Below are positions 6,105 through 7,787 of a stretch of DNA of 7,787 bases, one piece after another (position 1 is the first letter of the stretch; each line of letters opens with the position of its first letter). Source of the DNA: Smithellaceae bacterium (GTDB lineage: Bacteria > Desulfobacterota > Syntrophia > Syntrophales > Smithellaceae); the NCBI GenBank assembly GCA_028701435.1, contig JAQVQT010000083.1, positions 1 through 7,787 of the forward strand, read 5' to 3'. The position numbers and the translations under genes were made by a program. The notes beneath the pieces were generated by a model. The model had not been told where the DNA came from, ran no database searches, and saw only the letters and a program-made list of their open reading frames with translations.

Positions 6105-6818
6105 ATGGTAAATATGATGATAGACGGAAAAAAGGTGTCGGCGCCCAAAGGCACGATGCTTCTGGAATCCATACGCGGCGCGGGGATTGCCGTTCCCACC
6201 CTTTGCGCGCATGAAGCGATCTCCCGGTCCGGTGCATGCCGCCTGTGCGTGGTGGAAATCAAAAAGGGAAACCGGACCCGGATCGTCACCTCCTGCCTCT
6301 ACGGCGTGGAAGAAGGGCTGATTGTTGACACCAAAAGCGAGCGGGTTCTCAATGTGCGCCGGCTGGTCATGGAATTGCTTCTCGCGCGCTGCCCGGAATC
6401 CGACGTTCTGCAAAAGATGGCCCGCGACATGGGCGTGGAGCCTCAGCCCCGGTATGCCGTCGATACGGACAAGGGCAAGTGCATTTTGTGCCGCTCCTGC
6501 GTGCGTGTCTGCGAGGAAGTGGTCGGCGTAAGCGCCATCGGGTTGTTCTCCCGGGGGTCTTACAAAGAAGTCGGCACGCCGTATAATGAAAAATCGGATG
6601 TCTGCATCGGCTGCGGCGCCTGCGTCTATGTCTGTCCGACCGGGCATATCGAAATGATTTCGACCGGCGACAAGCGCAAAATATGGGGCCGTACCTTTAA
6701 AATGCAGGCTTGCTCCAAGTGCGGCAAATTCTTCGCTCCCGTGGACCAGTTGAAGTTCATCAGCAAGAAAACCGGCACGTCCATGGAAGAGCTGTCCGTC
6801 TGCACGGAATGCCGTTGA
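6105..6818 (+). CDS. NuoG/HoxU/HydA-N-terminus-like Fe-S subunit without catalytic domain
   Basis: This 237-residue protein matches the N-terminal Fe-S region of NuoG, HoxU and [FeFe]-hydrogenase HydA. A plant-type [2Fe-2S] site is formed by C34, C45, C48 and C64 (CRLC core). Two [4Fe-4S] motifs follow at C126/129/132/136 and C167/170/173/177-Pro. The His-Cys cluster motif normally lying between them and the [2Fe-2S] site is absent: only C96 occurs there. No H-cluster or molybdopterin domain follows. Instead the chain ends with CSKC (203-206) and CTEC (233-236), a CxxC pair that could hold zinc or iron. The ATG at 6105 follows AGGTGGAG (6091-6098); an in-frame ATG at 6030 would run inside the previous gene. 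It probably wires the flavin subunit to a redox partner such as Por or ferredoxin; this is inference. Confidence 0.85.
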   Translation: MVNMMIDGKKVSAPKGTMLLESIRGAGIAVPTLCAHEAISRSGACRLCVVEIKKGNRTRIVTSCLYGVEEGLIVDTKSERVLNVRRLVMELLLARCPESDVLQKMARDMGVEPQPRYAVDTDKGKCILCRSCVRVCEEVVGVSAIGLFSRGSYKEVGTPYNEKSDVCIGCGACVYVCPTGHIEMISTGDKRKIWGRTFKMQACSKCGKFFAPVDQLKFISKKTGTSMEELSVCTECR

Positions 6819-6852
6819 ACCGTTCAGCATTTTCCCCTCCCCCTAAAAAATG

Positions 6853-6886
6853 AGCCCGGTCCTGAAAATTTCAGGCCGGGCTTTTT
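6853..6886 (+). terminator. Intrinsic (rho-independent) terminator ending the por-diaphorase operon
   Basis: AGCCCGG-T-CCTGAA pairs with TTCAGG-CCGGGCT, giving a 13-bp stem with one bulged T at 6860 and the 3-nt loop AAT. Five Ts (6882-6886) follow, the first of which closes the stem. An A-run at 6845-6850 precedes the hairpin, so weak termination of - strand transcription is also possible. It lies 34 bp after the stop of the last operon gene. Confidence 0.93.
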
Positions 6887-6959
6887 AAGGAAAACCTGCT
6901 TTGATGAAAGCATCCCTTTACAGCTTCAGTGCAAACATTCACCGGGAGGAAAGAGAGCC

Positions 6960-7655
6960 ATGAAGGATTCGAGCCACGGGGTGATCCGGCTTCTGACCCG
7001 GCTGCGTGACGCGCGCCTCGTCTGGGATGTCATGGGGTCTCTTTACAACCAGCGGATATACCCTCTGATTGCCGGGCTCTACGAATCCATCGCGGAAGAG
7101 CTGGTCCTGCCGGACCGGGCGCGAATTCTCGAGGCGGGCGCGGGTCGGGGCTACCTGTCGCTTTTGCTGGCATCCCGCCATCCGGACGCAAGATTTACGG
7201 GAATCGATTTCTCCCGAATGCAGGTTTGCAGGGCCGAGCGTTACCGCCGCCAGAGAAAAATCTTCAACTGTTCTTTTCAGCAGAGCAATGTTCTGAGGCT
7301 GCCGTTTCCGGAGGCGGTCTTTGACGCGGCGGTCAGTGTGGGCTCGATCAAGCACTGGTCCGATCCTCACCGGGGGCTGACGGAGCTGCGGCGGGTCATC
7401 AAACCGGGCGGCTGCCTGATGATCGCCGAAACGGACCGTGAAGCGCCGGATGATGTGCTCCGGCAATTCGTCAAACGCTTTCCCATCCCTTTGGTGCCGG
7501 AAGGTCTTCTTTTCTGGGGACTGCGCCACGTCGTCTTCGGGCAGAGCCTGTCGGAAGACGAACTGGCGGACGCAACGGGCCGGGCCGGGTTTCATCCGGT
7601 CGAACGCAGGCCGGTGCCCACCTGTCCCTATGTCATGGTAAAAGCCTGGAAATAA
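6960..7655 (+). CDS. Class I SAM-dependent methyltransferase (Methyltransf_11/UbiE-like)
   Basis: This 231-residue protein has a Rossmann-type methyltransferase core. Motif I is ILEAGAGRGY (about 56-65), followed by the acidic end of strand 2 in FTGIDFS. A motif like LPFPEAVFDAAVSVGSIKHW is the family's motif II region (post-strand 4), and ELRRVIKPGGCLMIAE is the typical motif III. The roughly 50-residue helical N-terminus and the C-terminal part (residues 160-231) probably define the substrate, which cannot be inferred. No signal peptide or membrane helix was seen. GGGAGG at 6944-6949 precedes ATG 6960. The gene is separated from the por operon by a strong terminator, so it is probably independently transcribed and functionally unrelated. 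A role in quinone, lipid or small-molecule methylation would be a guess. Confidence 0.85.
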   Translation: MKDSSHGVIRLLTRLRDARLVWDVMGSLYNQRIYPLIAGLYESIAEELVLPDRARILEAGAGRGYLSLLLASRHPDARFTGIDFSRMQVCRAERYRRQRKIFNCSFQQSNVLRLPFPEAVFDAAVSVGSIKHWSDPHRGLTELRRVIKPGGCLMIAETDREAPDDVLRQFVKRFPIPLVPEGLLFWGLRHVVFGQSLSEDELADATGRAGFHPVERRPVPTCPYVMVKAWK

Positions 7656-7686
7656 AACGGCGGCCGGGCGGGTGTCCTTTGAGGGT

Positions 7687-7787
7687 CTAAGGGTTCGGTT
7701 CCTGAACTTTCAAAAAATTCTTCACCTCTTCCAGAAAGGAAAAGGACAGAGTTTTCCCGTCCCGGGTGCGGATATTCACGGTCTCCG
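7687..7787 (-). CDS. C-terminal fragment of an unidentified convergent gene
   Basis: Reading the - strand from the right edge, one frame encodes 32 residues ending in a TAG stop (complement at 7687-7689). It starts ETVNIRTRDGKTLSF and ends EEVKNFLKVQEPNP. Its alternating polar/hydrophobic strand followed by a charged helix looks like genuine protein. Another - strand frame is also open here (low-complexity Pro/Arg/Gly composition), so the call rests on composition only. The rest of the gene lies beyond the window. It converges on the methyltransferase gene with about 31 bp between stops. No family could be recognised. Confidence 0.5.
   Translation of the reverse strand, partial: ETVNIRTRDGKTLSFSFLEEVKNFLKVQEPNP

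Larger units (their letters stand above)
755..6818 (+). other. Seven-gene operon: porGDAB plus NuoE/NuoF/NuoG-like diaphorase genes
   Basis: Seven codirectional genes have very short junctions: 13 bp (porG-porD), 1 bp (porD-porA), a TAATG 1-bp overlap (porA-porB), 50 bp (porB-nuoE-like), an ATGA 4-bp overlap (nuoE-like to nuoF-like) and 14 bp (nuoF-like to nuoG-like). No terminator-like hairpin with a T-run was seen inside the block, and a strong one follows it at 6853-6886. Cotranscription is inferred from this geometry. Only the 50-bp porB-nuoE gap leaves room for an internal signal, and it holds none that is obvious apart from ribosome-binding sites. Confidence 0.8.

Noticed and set aside
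5338..6237. Long open frame of 299 residues on the - strand across the end of the flavoprotein gene and the start of the next gene
   Set aside because: It spans two well-supported + strand genes and its composition is that of an antisense shadow; no family motif was seen.
4243..6818. Part of a respiratory complex I (nuo) operon
   Set aside because: No NuoA-D, H-N membrane or quinone-binding subunits are present, and the flavoprotein and G-like subunits have HydB/HydA-like rather than complex I architecture.
6105..6818. [FeFe] hydrogenase HydA
   Set aside because: The chain stops after the second [4Fe-4S] motif and the CxxC pair; none of the H-cluster signature motifs are present.
7656..7686. 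Terminator between the two convergent genes at the right end
   Set aside because: The GC-rich stretch has only short self-complementary pieces with loops too small to fold and no convincing stem plus T-run on either strand.
1..7787. tRNA, rRNA, CRISPR array, insertion sequence or att site
   Set aside because: The intergenic stretches are short, and none shows a cloverleaf, regularly spaced direct repeats, transposase remnants or duplicated target sites.

Overview
The window looks like a piece of an anaerobic bacterial chromosome with moderately high GC. The protein set (class I fumarase beta subunit, four-subunit 2-oxoacid:ferredoxin oxidoreductase, NADH-oxidising flavoprotein module) and the protein style fit a strict anaerobe. 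The best guess is a Desulfobacterota/'deltaproteobacterial' syntroph or sulfate reducer of the Syntrophus/Smithella kind. That assignment is an inference from family resemblance, not a database result. All genes except one fragment at the right edge are on the + strand.

Layout: positions 1-90 hold a GC-rich element of tandem hairpins. Then come the beta subunit of a two-subunit class I fumarase (91-651) and an AT-rich 103-bp spacer. A tightly packed seven-gene block (755-6818) follows. It encodes PorG, PorD, PorA and PorB (gamma, delta, alpha and beta subunits of a pyruvate-type 2-oxoacid:ferredoxin oxidoreductase). Three diaphorase subunits come next: a NuoE/HydC-like thioredoxin-fold protein, a 615-residue NuoF/HydB-like FMN/NADH subunit with a C-terminal two-cluster ferredoxin domain, and a 237-residue NuoG/HoxU/HydA-N-terminus-like Fe-S protein. 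Genes overlap or are separated by 1-50 bp, and a strong intrinsic terminator at 6853-6886 closes the block. Downstream are an apparently independent SAM-dependent methyltransferase (6960-7655) and the C-terminal end of an unidentified convergent gene (7687 to the right edge, - strand).

How the genes may work together: PorGDAB oxidises a 2-oxoacid (most likely pyruvate) to the acyl-CoA and CO2 with reduction of ferredoxin, or runs in reverse. The last three genes match the electron-transfer half of electron-bifurcating HydABC hydrogenases, or HoxEFU-type diaphorases. No hydrogenase or other dehydrogenase catalytic subunit accompanies them; the only catalytic partner in the operon is Por. The most interesting reading is therefore a 2-oxoacid oxidoreductase wired to NAD(H), directly or through ferredoxin, via a HydBC-like flavin core. 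Motif counting gives about eight [4Fe-4S] and three [2Fe-2S] sites over the seven proteins, plus an unassigned CxxC...CxxC site at the C-terminus of the last subunit. The fumarase gene next door suggests a link to central C4/C2 metabolism, but it may be a separate transcription unit.
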